From: Thauera sp. 28
GTDB taxonomy: Bacteria > Pseudomonadota > Gammaproteobacteria > Burkholderiales > Rhodocyclaceae
Length of the DNA stretch: 64,000 bases
Direction of reading: 5' to 3'
Assembly: GCF_000310145.2 (NCBI RefSeq)
Contig: NZ_AMXA01000005.1
Coordinates: 124,001-188,000 of the forward strand
Shown: positions 36,641 to 45,920 of the stretch, piece by piece
How positions within the stretch are numbered: position 1 is the stretch's first letter
Layout of the letters: every line of letters starts with the position of its first letter
The notes under the pieces: model-generated
Databases searched by the model: none
What the model saw: the letters and a program-made list of their open reading frames with translations, nothing else
Told to the model about the DNA's origin: nothing
Made by a program: the position numbers and the translations under genes

Positions 36641-38146
36641 TCATGCCTGAGCCACCACGCGGCGGCTGTCGAGCATGCGTGCGACACGCGGGCCCACCAG
36701 CATGGCGATGGCCGCCACCCACAGGCCAATCGCGATCGGGCTGGAGAACAGCACGCCGATCTCGCCATCGCTGATCGACAGCGCGCGACGCAGGTTCTGC
36801 TCCATCATGTCGCCGAGCACGAAGCCGAGGATGAAGGGCGCGATCGGGAAGTTCATGACGCGCAGTGCATAGCCCAGTGCGCCGACGAGCACACCGACGA
36901 TGAGGTCGAAGGTGTTGCCATGCACCGCATACACGCCAACCATCGAGATCGCCGCCACACCCGGCACCAGCAGCCACACCGGGATCGACAGGAACTTGAC
37001 GAACACGCGGATGAGCGGGATGTTCATCACCAGGAGCATGACGTTGGCGATGAAGAGCGAAGCGATCAGGCCCCACACGATCACCGGCTGGTCCTGGAAC
37101 AGGGTCGGGCCGGGGGTGATGTTGTACAGCGTGAGCGCACCCATCATCACCGCGGTGGTGCCCGAACCGGGCACGCCCAGGGTCAGCATCGGCACCAGCG
37201 AACCGTTGGCCGAGGCGTTGTTGGCCGCCTCCGGCGCGGCCACGCCACGCATGTCGCCCTCGCCGAACTGGTGATCCTTGCCCGCCATTCGGCGCTCGCT
37301 GGCGTAGCACATCGCCGAGGCGATGGTAGCGCCCGCGCCGGGTAGCACGCCGATGAAGAAGCCGGCGACGGCCGAGCGCAGCATCGTCCACTTGGCGAGC
37401 ATGAACTCCTTCAGGTTGAACATCATCCGGCCCGACAGCGCGATCGGCTCGGGGTTGGCATGCAGGCCCTGCAGCATCAGCAAAATCTCGCTGACGGCGA
37501 ACAGGCCGATGACGATGACAATGAAGGGAATGCCGTCGGCCAGATGCAGCATGTCGAAGGTGAAGCGATACACGCCGCTGTTCGAGTCGATGCCCACCGT
37601 CGAAAGCAGCAGGCCGATCAGGCAGGCAATCATCGCTTTGGGCAGGGAATCGCCTACCAGGCCGCCCAGGCAGGACAGCGCCAGCACCATCAGCACGAAA
37701 TATTCCGCCGGACCGAAGGCGATCGCCCATTCGGCGAGCAGCGGCGCGAAGGCGACGATGCCCAGGGTGGCGACCATGGCGCCGGTGAAGGACGCCACCG
37801 CCGACATCGACAGCGCCGGACCGGCGAGCCCCTTCTTGGCCAGCGGATAGCCGTCGAGCGTGGTCATCACCGCGCCGGCATCACCCGGCACGTTGAGCAA
37901 GATCGCCGAGATGCGGCCGCCGTATTCGCAGCCGGCATACACCGCGCACAGCAGGATCAGCGCCGACTCCGGTGGCAGCTTCATGGCGAAGGCGATCGGC
38001 AGCAGGATGGCCACGCCGTTGATCGGGCCCAGGCCGGGTAGCAGGCCGACGACGGTGCCGAGGAAACAGCCGATCAGCGCGATCATCAGGTTTTCGGGCG
38101 TCGCCGCGACGGCGAAGCCCTGGGCGAGAAGCGTCAAGGTTTCCAT
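36641..38146 (-). CDS. tctA: TTT transporter large membrane subunit TctA (set 1)
   Basis: 501 residues with about 12 transmembrane helices. It is the main permease of a tripartite tricarboxylate transporter, which takes up citrate-like acids using ion gradients. The two family signature regions are LIGCFLGTVVGLLPGLGPINGVAILLP, given here in parts as GTVVGLLPGLGPINGVA near the N-terminus, and FFIGVLPGAGATIAS with EAANNASANGSLVPMLTLGVPGS in the middle. It is the last gene of tctC-tctB-tctA, 3 bp after tctB. Confidence 0.94.
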   Translation of the reverse strand: METLTLLAQGFAVAATPENLMIALIGCFLGTVVGLLPGLGPINGVAILLPIAFAMKLPPESALILLCAVYAGCEYGGRISAILLNVPGDAGAVMTTLDGYPLAKKGLAGPALSMSAVASFTGAMVATLGIVAFAPLLAEWAIAFGPAEYFVLMVLALSCLGGLVGDSLPKAMIACLIGLLLSTVGIDSNSGVYRFTFDMLHLADGIPFIVIVIGLFAVSEILLMLQGLHANPEPIALSGRMMFNLKEFMLAKWTMLRSAVAGFFIGVLPGAGATIASAMCYASERRMAGKDHQFGEGDMRGVAAPEAANNASANGSLVPMLTLGVPGSGTTAVMMGALTLYNITPGPTLFQDQPVIVWGLIASLFIANVMLLVMNIPLIRVFVKFLSIPVWLLVPGVAAISMVGVYAVHGNTFDLIVGVLVGALGYALRVMNFPIAPFILGFVLGDMMEQNLRRALSISDGEIGVLFSSPIAIGLWVAAIAMLVGPRVARMLDSRRVVAQA

Positions 38147-38149
38147 GAT

Positions 38150-38593
38150 TTACCCCGTGATCGCGTTGAGCCACAGCCCGGTCGGCAGCGCGACGTCGAG
38201 CAGGCGGTCGAAGAAATAGAACAGGCCGATGCCGAGGCCGACGCCGCTCGCCAGCGCCTGCTTCCAGCTCGCGCCGAACAGACGCGCGACCGGTAGCGTC
38301 ACCAGCGCGGTGGCGATCACGAAGCCGAGACGGTCGAACAGCAGCGCATAGCCGAGCACGACCAGGAACAGCAGGCCGATGCGCTGCATGACCGGACCCG
38401 GCGCCCAGGCAGTCTTCTCGGTCTTGCCGAAGACCAGCGCCAGCGCGAACAGACCGAGCAACGCCAGCACGATCATCGGAAAGGCCTTCGGCCCGACCGG
38501 CTCATAGGAAAACGGCGCTTCGAAACCGCGCGCGATGAAGAGGCCGACGAGGCTGATGAGCACCAGCACGCCGCCGAAGATGCGTTCGCTCAT
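38150..38593 (-). CDS. tctB: TTT transporter small membrane subunit TctB (set 1)
   Basis: 147 residues with four predicted transmembrane helices, as usual for TctB. The N-terminus SERIFGGVLVLISLVGLFIARGF and the GPKAFPMIVLALLGLFAL segment match the family pattern. It lies between tctC and tctA, 3 bp before tctA. The 131-bp gap to tctC contains a strong hairpin, which may set the binding protein at higher abundance than the permease. Confidence 0.88.
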   Translation of the reverse strand: MSERIFGGVLVLISLVGLFIARGFEAPFSYEPVGPKAFPMIVLALLGLFALALVFGKTEKTAWAPGPVMQRIGLLFLVVLGYALLFDRLGFVIATALVTLPVARLFGASWKQALASGVGLGIGLFYFFDRLLDVALPTGLWLNAITG

Positions 38594-38680
38594 GGCGATC
38601 TCCCTTCAGGTGAGGGCCGCGCCCGGCAAGGCGCGGAGGGGACAGGAGTGGGGGCAGCGCGCCAGCTGGAGCCTGCACGC

Positions 38681-38705
38681 GGCGCGGGCGGGTCGTGCCC
38701 GCGCC
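38681..38705 (-). terminator. Intercistronic hairpin between tctC and tctB
   Basis: The 9-bp arms GGCGCGGGC / GCCCGCGCC enclose a 7-nt loop starting 20 nt after the tctC stop. There is no T-run, so it more likely stabilises the tctC message or partly attenuates read-through than stops all transcription. Confidence 0.45.
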
Positions 38706-38724
38706 CTTGCCCGAGCGGCGAGGC

Positions 38725-39705
38725 TTACTGCGCCGTCAGGCCGAACTCGGCGGCGAGCTCGCGATAGCGCGCCACTTCCTTCTGCACGTAGGCCGTCAGG
38801 GCGTCACCCGTCAGGTGGTAGGGAAAGAGCCCGCGCTCCTCGCGCAGCTTGTCGAACTCGGGCGTGGCCATCATGGTGTCGAAGGCCTGCAGCCACCACT
38901 GGTAGTCGGCATCGGCCACCTTCGGGCCAACGTAGAAGCCGCGCGTGATCGTCCAGTCGACGTTGTAGCCTTGCTCCATCGCGGTCGGAATGTCGGCCAG
39001 CTCACCCTTCAGGCGCTCGGGCGCCAGGATGGCGAGCACCTTGATGCGACCGCCCTTGAGGTGGCCGAGCACCTCGGAGGCGTCGCCGGAGTAAGCCTGG
39101 ACATGGCCGCCCATGAGCGCGGCCATCGCCTCGCCACCGCCTTCGAAGGCCACGTAGCGCATGTTCTTGTGATTGACGCCGGCCTCGCGCGCGATCAGCG
39201 CCGACTTCATCCAATCCTGGCTGCCGACCGAACCGCCAGCGCCATACACCACCTTGCCCGGGTTGGCGCGGGTGGCCTCGATCAGGTCCTTCAGGCTCTG
39301 GAAGGGCGCGTCGGCGCGCACGATGATGGCGCCGTAGTCGGCACCCACCGCAGCCAGCCACTTCACGTCGTTCTCGTTGTACTTGCCGAACTTGCCGATC
39401 GCCAGGTTCAGGAAGGAACCGCCCGAGAAGGCGACGATGGTACCGGCTTCGGCGGGGCGGTTGGCGATCACGGTGTTGTAGGCCACGGCGCCGATGCCGC
39501 CCGGCATGTAGGTGACGCGCATCGGCGCCTTCAGGAGGCCGCCGTCCTGCAGGCCGCTCTGTGCCAGCTTGCAGGTGAGGTCGAAGCCACCACCCGGCTT
39601 GGCCGGGGCGATGCACTCGGGCTTGGCCGGCTCGGCGTGGGCGACGCCGGCGGCAAGGGTGGCAAACACCGCGGTAGCGGCGGCAAAAAGGGTCTTCTTG
39701 AGCAT
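38725..39705 (-). CDS. tctC: TTT transporter periplasmic binding protein TctC/Bug (set 1)
   Basis: 326 residues. The signal peptide ends at GVAHA. The mature start is EPAKPECIAPAKPGGGFDLTC, in which PAKPGGGFD is the conserved Bug-family ligand-loop region. MTYMPGG-like MRVTYMPGGIGAVAYN and GSQDWM follow. It binds a carboxylate in the periplasm and hands it to TctAB. The ATG at 39705 has GGAG 8 nt upstream; a GTG codon directly before it is an alternative. A second cysteine (TCKLA) is present in the mature protein. It is first in tctCBA. Confidence 0.93.
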   Translation of the reverse strand: MLKKTLFAAATAVFATLAAGVAHAEPAKPECIAPAKPGGGFDLTCKLAQSGLQDGGLLKAPMRVTYMPGGIGAVAYNTVIANRPAEAGTIVAFSGGSFLNLAIGKFGKYNENDVKWLAAVGADYGAIIVRADAPFQSLKDLIEATRANPGKVVYGAGGSVGSQDWMKSALIAREAGVNHKNMRYVAFEGGGEAMAALMGGHVQAYSGDASEVLGHLKGGRIKVLAILAPERLKGELADIPTAMEQGYNVDWTITRGFYVGPKVADADYQWWLQAFDTMMATPEFDKLREERGLFPYHLTGDALTAYVQKEVARYRELAAEFGLTAQ

Positions 39706-39833
39706 CACGGCGATCTCCTCCGATTATCGATTCGTCTATCCCGGAGCAGAACCGCCTCGCCCCAAGTGGAGCGGACGATACGAAGACGTGCTTTCGATAG
39801 CCTTTCAGTGTTGCAGGCCTCCTCTGCCGATCC

Positions 39834-42800
39834 TCACGACAGGCCCTCGCCCAATGCCGCCGCCGCCGCCGCGAGCACCGCTGCACGCCGGTCATCCCCG
39901 GCGTCTGCGCGCAACGCGAGGAAACCGGCCAGCAAGCCAAGCTGCTTTGCCACCGAACCGAGCTGCCGCGGCGACACCGCAAGCATGCCCAGTGCATCGC
40001 GGTAGGCCTGCACCAGCCTGGCGGCCGCGGCGTCCTCCTCCTCGACGACATCGCCGACGAGCCAGCGCGTAAGCGCGCAGTCCGCAACCACGGCACCGTC
40101 GAAGAAGTCGAAGCTGCGCGCAAAGCGCCTGCGTGCGGCAGCCAGACAGGCATCGAGCACGGCAGCGTCGATCGACTCGCCGAGCAGCCAGCCCAACTGC
40201 AGGCGGTTCATGCACGGGTAGGGGTTCCAGTCGGCCTGCGCCGGATCGCCCTCGCCGAGCGCGTAGGCTTCATGCGCGCGCAACAGGTCATCGCGCACAC
40301 GTGCCCAGGCGGCCGTACCCGCAGCGCGTGCGGAAGGTTTGCCGCCGTCGGCCACCAACCCGGCATCGGCCTGTAGCTGGCGCAGCTGCACCAGGGCGCG
40401 CCGCTTCCAGGCGCTGCCCAGGATCGCCTGACGCTGCAGGCTGGCTGGCATCCCAGCCTGCGGCGAGGATGCGTCCGCCACGGCCGGCGCGGCAGAAGCG
40501 ATCAGGATCAGCGCGCGCATGCGCGCAATGGCGTCATCCACAAGGCCCAGCGCACGCACCAGATCCTGCCCCTCGCCCGGCTGGCTGAGCTGCTCGGCCA
40601 GCCGGGCCTCGACATTGGCCAGCAGTTCGATCGCCGCGATCGGCACCGCCCCTCGCGACGAGTCCTCCGCGATTGCACGCAGCAAGGGCGCTCGGGCCGC
40701 GTCGAAACCGCCCACATCGCCGTAGGCGGCATACAAGCGGCCGAGCGCCTGCTGCACATCCGGGCGCGCTACCCACTGCGCGGGCAGCCGGCCCAGGCGG
40801 CGGTCGATGCGGCGCTGCAGTGCCCGCAAGCCGGATTCGCGCTGCTCGCCGCGGATGCTGTGGCCGTCCAGCCAGAGTTGGTCCAGCCAGTCGAGCAACT
40901 CCTCGGGCGCCAGCAAGGTCCCGTCCTCACGCTCGGCACGCTGGTCCACCCGGAGCTGGAAGGCGGGATCGCCATAGGCCTGGTAGGCGCCCCAGGTGTT
41001 GCAGTCCGGATGGCGGTGCAAGGCCTCGGCACGCGCCTCGAACACTGCATCGCCGAAGCGCATGCCCTCGATCGCCATCGCGCTGAAGAAGCGCTCGGCA
41101 AAGGTCTGCGCCGCATCGTCGCGCACCTCCCAGCCGGCTGCGACCACACAGCGCACACCCATGTCGATGAGCTCGCGCGCCAGACTGGCAGCCAGACGGT
41201 GCGCACCCTGTGCAACGTCGACCTTGCCGAGGTGGCAGCAGCTCAGGAAGACGAGGTCGGGTACCGTCTCCATCAGGGCAATCTCGGCTGCGGTCAGCAA
41301 CAAGCCATCGGACAGCACGACCCCGCTGCGGTAGCTGCCGTCAGCGGCACGGCAGGCGTGGATGCCATGCGCGGCAATCACCAGCACGCGGCTGGGGCGC
41401 GCAAAAAGACGGGCATACACATCGCCGGCCAGCGCGTCCGGCGGCGCATGGCTCACCGTATAGCCGGCCCCCTCAAGGATGCGCACCACGGCCTCACCCT
41501 CGCGCACAGCGCCCTCCAGACTGGGCAGGCGGTCGGGGCGCGGCGTGCCGTCGGCATCCACGCGAGGCTTCCAGCCCGGCCCGCCGAACTGCACGTGGTA
41601 TCCCTCGGTACTCGGGTTGGCGATGACGCAGGCCGTCATGGCGTCGGTACGCACGACATTGTGCCGGTAGCTGCGGGTCATGAACTGGCGCACCATGCGG
41701 CTGCGGCTCACCAGCGGCTCGCCGTCATCCTCCAGCAGTTCCCAGGGCAAGTTGGCGGTGCTTTCGTCGACCACCAGGATCAGGTTGCGCGCCTTGCGCG
41801 CTGCCGCCTTGAACTCCACCGGCACCAGCAGCTGGAACAGGGTGTGGCCGAAGCTGCCCTCACCGCCGCGGTAGCGGGTAGACGCAGGCCCGGTCAGTGC
41901 TTCATCGGCCAGGCGTTCGATGAGACCGGGCTGGCGCGCTTGCACGACAACTTCTGCACGCGCCTTCTCGCCCATGAAGGTGAAGCGGAAGCGCCGGGCA
42001 TGGCGGATCAGCGGCGTGGGCGCATCGATCAATGCTGCGGTCTCGCCGTCGGCATCGGTGACCGCAAGGCGCGGCCAGTAGTCGCCGAAGGGGGTCACGC
42101 TCAGGCGCTGGCGCACGCCTTCGCCATGGCGCAGCGGCTCGGACAGGTCGAGGCGGGCGCCCAGGCGCTCGAGTTCGGCGGCGAGGCTCTTGTCGAGCGC
42201 GCTCACCGCATGGGCCGCAGAGATGGCGGCATCACGATAGAGCTCGATCAACTCCAGTTCGACAATGCGCCCGACCGGCCCTCTGCGCGCCTTGGCGCAC
42301 TGGGCGTAGTCGCGATTGGCGAGCAGCACGCCGCGCACCACCGCCTTCACCGCCTCGCCGACGTCCAGGCTGGCCGCGGAGTTGCTGCCGACCAGCAGGC
42401 TTGCGAGGCGCAGCGGAATCGCAGTATCGGGCTGACGGCCGCGGCCATCGCAATGGTCCTCGCCGTAGCGGTCGGACGCATGCAGCAGGTAGCGCAGCGC
42501 GCCGGCCCGCACGGCCTCGGTCACCCCCTCGGCACCGAGCGCCCCCATCTCGCCCAGGCCGACCACCACCGCACCACGGCTGGTGCCGCGCAGGCGCTCC
42601 TCGGCGCTGCGCGGCATCAAAACCACGGTCGCATCGCCCAGCTCGCCGGAATGGATGCCCAGGCGCTGGCGGTGGCTGAGGGCACCATCGACCAGCCAGC
42701 GGTCGATGACGGCCTCGGCGCCCGCGATCGGGTCACCACGGTAATGCCCGCACAGCAGCGGGATCTGTACGAAGCGCAGATCCATCGCGCGCACACCCAC

Positions 42801-45800
42801 GCGCAGCACGCTGCGTCGCCGCTGCGGCAGCGCCGGAACACGGCCGCCGAGCGCACGGCTGGCGAGCTCGGCCTCGGTCGGCCAGGCGGGCGGTGGCCCG
42901 GCGCGGTAGTCACGCACGGGGACGCGCGCCGTCTCGCTGCGGCTGAGCGGCAGCCGGCCCAGACGCAGCGGTGTCCCGCGCGTGAGCAGGGCCTCGATGT
43001 CGGCAAAATGATCCGCCGTGCTGGTCAGCCCCATGTGGTCGGCGGCCATGTGCCAGCAGCGCTCGTCCGGCAGGCCGGCAAGCCGCCCCGAGGCCCAGGT
43101 CACCGAACCGTCGCCATGGGGCGTGCCGCGCATGCGCACGAAGGGCCGGCTGCCCTCGTCGAGCAGGACCAGGCCGCAGGGCGTGTTGTCCGCGTTGCCG
43201 AACACGTAAGCGATGCGTTCGGGCGCCTGCGCGACCCAGCCGGTATCGGCGACTGCAGTCCAGAACGCGCGTGCCTTGTCGAGCACGCGCTGGGTCGGCT
43301 TGCCGGCAAGGCGACGGCCGAACCAGAAGTCATCATTGATCGCGCCGAGCTCAGCCCAGGTCTCGGCGCGGTAGTAGTCCTTGGGCGCCACGCCGCCGCT
43401 GTCGACAAAGCCGGGCGCAGGCAGCAGATGCACGGCACCGGGGAAGCCGGCGACGATGTCGAGCACGGCCTGCAGGCCCTGGCGCAGGTCCAGGCGAGCG
43501 AGCATGCGGATGGTGTCGGACTGGCCTAGCAGGGTCTCGACCAGCAGGTGCGAGCCCTGGTTGGGCGTGCCGAGCATGAGCAGGCGCACACCCTGGCCGG
43601 GACGGGCGACGATCTCCGCCCACAGGCCGGGGTCGGCCGCGAACGCCGCGCGCACCACCAGCCCGCCCATGCTGTGCGCCAGGATGCGCAGCGGCTGGTC
43701 GGGGTGCTCCTGCAAGGCCTGGCGCAAGCGCCCGGCCAACGCCTTGCCGAGCTCGGCGATCGGCTGGCGCCAGTCGTAGTCGTGGCGGATCACGCGGTGG
43801 CCGGACTCGAGGTAGCCGGCGAGCCGACCGTAGGCCATGCCGACCAGGCCGGCCGGACTCACCGCCTTGCTGCTGTCGATGGCGATGCGTACCAGCCTGC
43901 CGCGCGCCAGTTCGATCGGGTCGAGCCAGATCCGCCGCCCATCCGCAGCCAGGTGCGAGCCCATGATGCCGGGCAGGAAGAACAGCACCGGCACGGTGTT
44001 GGCGGCCGGCTCGGGCTCGCCCCGGCTGGCGCGGGTGGCGAGCGCAGGGTCGATCACCGGCAGCGCCAGTGGCGCCCAGGCCGCCAGCGCCGGGTCCTTG
44101 TCCGCCAACGCGTCTGCGCGCAGCCAGGCGGCGAGCGCGGCCGGCAAGGGCACGCCGTCGCGCTGAACCTCGTCGCGGAAATAGCGGAAGTGATTGACCT
44201 CCGGCCCTTGCACGAAGATCGCACGGTGTGCCGGCAGGCTGGCCGCGACCGGGCCGTCCGCCAGCGTCTCGGCGCCACTGTCGGCAGTGGCCGCACGCGC
44301 CACCAGGCCGCCGTACATCGAGTCGGTGTCCACCACCAGGTCGTTGCGCGCGCGGTCGAACAGCGCCCAATCGACGAACATCACGCCGATACGCTGCAAT
44401 ACACCGCCCCCCTCGATATCACCCGCGATGACGCCCACCTTCACGGTCGCAGCGATGCGGGCGCGGCCAAGCAGCATGCCCATCGGCGCTTCGGGCAGCA
44501 TCGCCTCGATGCCCGGCACCACCTGCGGCTGCAGGCGCTTGTCGGCAATCTCGAGCACCACGCGGGCGAGAAACTGCAGGCCACGATCGGCCACCGCCTT
44601 GGCCTTGGCCGCCGCGGCCGGCGCCAGCACGCCGACCGCCGCGCCCACACCCCACGATCCGGCGCGCCGCACCAGGTTGAGCAGCCCGGACAGGAACACG
44701 TCGAGGTTGTCGGACAGCAGCGCGGTGCCGCGCGCGGGCGCGGCCACGCGCACATAGCGCTCGACCGTGATGGCGCGCTCGACCAGCAGGGCGGCAAGGC
44801 GGCGCAGCTTGGCGCGCTCGCCGGCGGCATAGGCTTCGGTGGCGGCCTCGGCGTCCGCCTTGGCACTGCCCCGCAGCGCCGCCAGCGCGGGCATGCTGCT
44901 GCGGTAGTCGTCGATCAGCGCATCCAGCGCACCATCGCCACCGTCCAGGCACAGCAGGTCACCAACCAGACCGCCGCGTGAATGCGTCACCAGGCTGATC
45001 GTACTCCCGGCTGGCAAGGTCTCCACCAGCGCCAGCGCATTGTCGATCGGGCTCTGGGAGAAGGTCCGGTGCTCGTAGCCGAAGATGCGATCGCCGAAGC
45101 GCTCCTTGAGCACCGCCCACGCTGAACTGCCGCGCAGATCGCCGAAGCCGCCCAGGATGTGCGAACCGGTACCGTGGATGAAGACAAGCAAGGCGCCCGC
45201 CCTGGCCGCCCTGTCCAGGCGCGCGTCGCCCGCCCGGCACAGATCCTCGCGGGCGAGCGCGCCGCCATCCCAGGCGTACAGACCGGGTTCGCCTGCCAGC
45301 CGGTCCTCGATCATCGCCATCAGTGCGGTCGCGCCCTTGCGCGAGGCCCAGGCTGCCGCCCAGTCCTCGACCTTGCCGCCAGCAAGATCGAGCAGCTTGT
45401 CCTTGGCCGCCTTGCCCACTGCATCCTCGGGCAGGTGCAGCCGGCTCACCCGCCGCCATACCCAGCCCAGCGCACCGCGGGTGCTGTCCTGGGTGTCGCG
45501 GAAACCGGCGAAGTCGACCGCGCCATCCGCATCGACGAGTTCGGGCCGGGTGCGCGCGAGCTGTTCTGCAAGCGCATCGGCGCGAATGAAGATGGTCGTG
45601 CCATCCTCCGCCTCCAGGGCGAGCAGGCCCGCATCCTCGTCCAGGCCATGGACAACGGGCGCTTCCTCGCTACGGCTGGCAGCAGCCAGTTCCAGCACTT
45701 CGGTAACCTCGAGGCCAGGCACGAGCGCAAGCGCATCGCTGCCATCGGCACGGCTGCCTGGCAGGCTGAGAAGCGATGGCGGGCGGGCGTCGGCCAACGC

Positions 45801-45869
45801 CGAAGCGGGCGTCGACAGCGGCAGCTTGAGCAGGGTACGGGCGGCGCGGGCAGCCTTGCGTCTGGCCAT
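39834..45869 (-). CDS. Giant CHAT protease protein with two alpha/beta-hydrolase domains
   Basis: 2,011 residues, no signal peptide. Domain 1 (about 225-400) is an alpha/beta hydrolase with LLVFIHGTGSH (227-237) and THSRGG (Ser297). Domain 2 (about 625-950) is LCAT/lipase-like with FLPGIMGSH (631-639) and AHSMGG (Ser733). Residues about 1020-1200 recall the leucine-aminopeptidase N-domain (VVVGLGEMGALG). A CHAT caspase-like peptidase spans about 1350-1645, with IAAHG (His1501), FLSCCHLG (Cys1544/1545) and the closing WGAYQAYGDPAF (1626-1637). The tail (1650-2011) is helical and TPR-like. GH19 hydrolase gene lies 51 bp upstream on the same strand. CHAT proteases elsewhere activate partner effectors; the role here is unknown. 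Confidence 0.85.
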   Translation of the reverse strand: MARRKAARAARTLLKLPLSTPASALADARPPSLLSLPGSRADGSDALALVPGLEVTEVLELAAASRSEEAPVVHGLDEDAGLLALEAEDGTTIFIRADALAEQLARTRPELVDADGAVDFAGFRDTQDSTRGALGWVWRRVSRLHLPEDAVGKAAKDKLLDLAGGKVEDWAAAWASRKGATALMAMIEDRLAGEPGLYAWDGGALAREDLCRAGDARLDRAARAGALLVFIHGTGSHILGGFGDLRGSSAWAVLKERFGDRIFGYEHRTFSQSPIDNALALVETLPAGSTISLVTHSRGGLVGDLLCLDGGDGALDALIDDYRSSMPALAALRGSAKADAEAATEAYAAGERAKLRRLAALLVERAITVERYVRVAAPARGTALLSDNLDVFLSGLLNLVRRAGSWGVGAAVGVLAPAAAAKAKAVADRGLQFLARVVLEIADKRLQPQVVPGIEAMLPEAPMGMLLGRARIAATVKVGVIAGDIEGGGVLQRIGVMFVDWALFDRARNDLVVDTDSMYGGLVARAATADSGAETLADGPVAASLPAHRAIFVQGPEVNHFRYFRDEVQRDGVPLPAALAAWLRADALADKDPALAAWAPLALPVIDPALATRASRGEPEPAANTVPVLFFLPGIMGSHLAADGRRIWLDPIELARGRLVRIAIDSSKAVSPAGLVGMAYGRLAGYLESGHRVIRHDYDWRQPIAELGKALAGRLRQALQEHPDQPLRILAHSMGGLVVRAAFAADPGLWAEIVARPGQGVRLLMLGTPNQGSHLLVETLLGQSDTIRMLARLDLRQGLQAVLDIVAGFPGAVHLLPAPGFVDSGGVAPKDYYRAETWAELGAINDDFWFGRRLAGKPTQRVLDKARAFWTAVADTGWVAQAPERIAYVFGNADNTPCGLVLLDEGSRPFVRMRGTPHGDGSVTWASGRLAGLPDERCWHMAADHMGLTSTADHFADIEALLTRGTPLRLGRLPLSRSETARVPVRDYRAGPPPAWPTEAELASRALGGRVPALPQRRRSVLRVGVRAMDLRFVQIPLLCGHYRGDPIAGAEAVIDRWLVDGALSHRQRLGIHSGELGDATVVLMPRSAEERLRGTSRGAVVVGLGEMGALGAEGVTEAVRAGALRYLLHASDRYGEDHCDGRGRQPDTAIPLRLASLLVGSNSAASLDVGEAVKAVVRGVLLANRDYAQCAKARRGPVGRIVELELIELYRDAAISAAHAVSALDKSLAAELERLGARLDLSEPLRHGEGVRQRLSVTPFGDYWPRLAVTDADGETAALIDAPTPLIRHARRFRFTFMGEKARAEVVVQARQPGLIERLADEALTGPASTRYRGGEGSFGHTLFQLLVPVEFKAAARKARNLILVVDESTANLPWELLEDDGEPLVSRSRMVRQFMTRSYRHNVVRTDAMTACVIANPSTEGYHVQFGGPGWKPRVDADGTPRPDRLPSLEGAVREGEAVVRILEGAGYTVSHAPPDALAGDVYARLFARPSRVLVIAAHGIHACRAADGSYRSGVVLSDGLLLTAAEIALMETVPDLVFLSCCHLGKVDVAQGAHRLAASLARELIDMGVRCVVAAGWEVRDDAAQTFAERFFSAMAIEGMRFGDAVFEARAEALHRHPDCNTWGAYQAYGDPAFQLRVDQRAEREDGTLLAPEELLDWLDQLWLDGHSIRGEQRESGLRALQRRIDRRLGRLPAQWVARPDVQQALGRLYAAYGDVGGFDAARAPLLRAIAEDSSRGAVPIAAIELLANVEARLAEQLSQPGEGQDLVRALGLVDDAIARMRALILIASAAPAVADASSPQAGMPASLQRQAILGSAWKRRALVQLRQLQADAGLVADGGKPSARAAGTAAWARVRDDLLRAHEAYALGEGDPAQADWNPYPCMNRLQLGWLLGESIDAAVLDACLAAARRRFARSFDFFDGAVVADCALTRWLVGDVVEEEDAAAARLVQAYRDALGMLAVSPRQLGSVAKQLGLLAGFLALRADAGDDRRAAVLAAAAAALGEGLS

Positions 45870-45920
45870 GGGGATGCTCCCGGATGAGGGTTGGGGTCAG
45901 GCCGGAGGATGGCGCCTGGT

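Noticed and set aside
36363-36650. Possible small gene between mntA and tctA
   Set aside because: No ribosome-binding site or family motif, and it runs across the tctCBA terminator.
40860-43529. Open frame of 889 codons on the plus strand opposite the CHAT gene
   Set aside because: It is the mirror frame of a GC-rich gene. Its protein is Arg/His/Gly/Ala-rich without known motifs, whereas the minus-strand frame has clear catalytic motifs.
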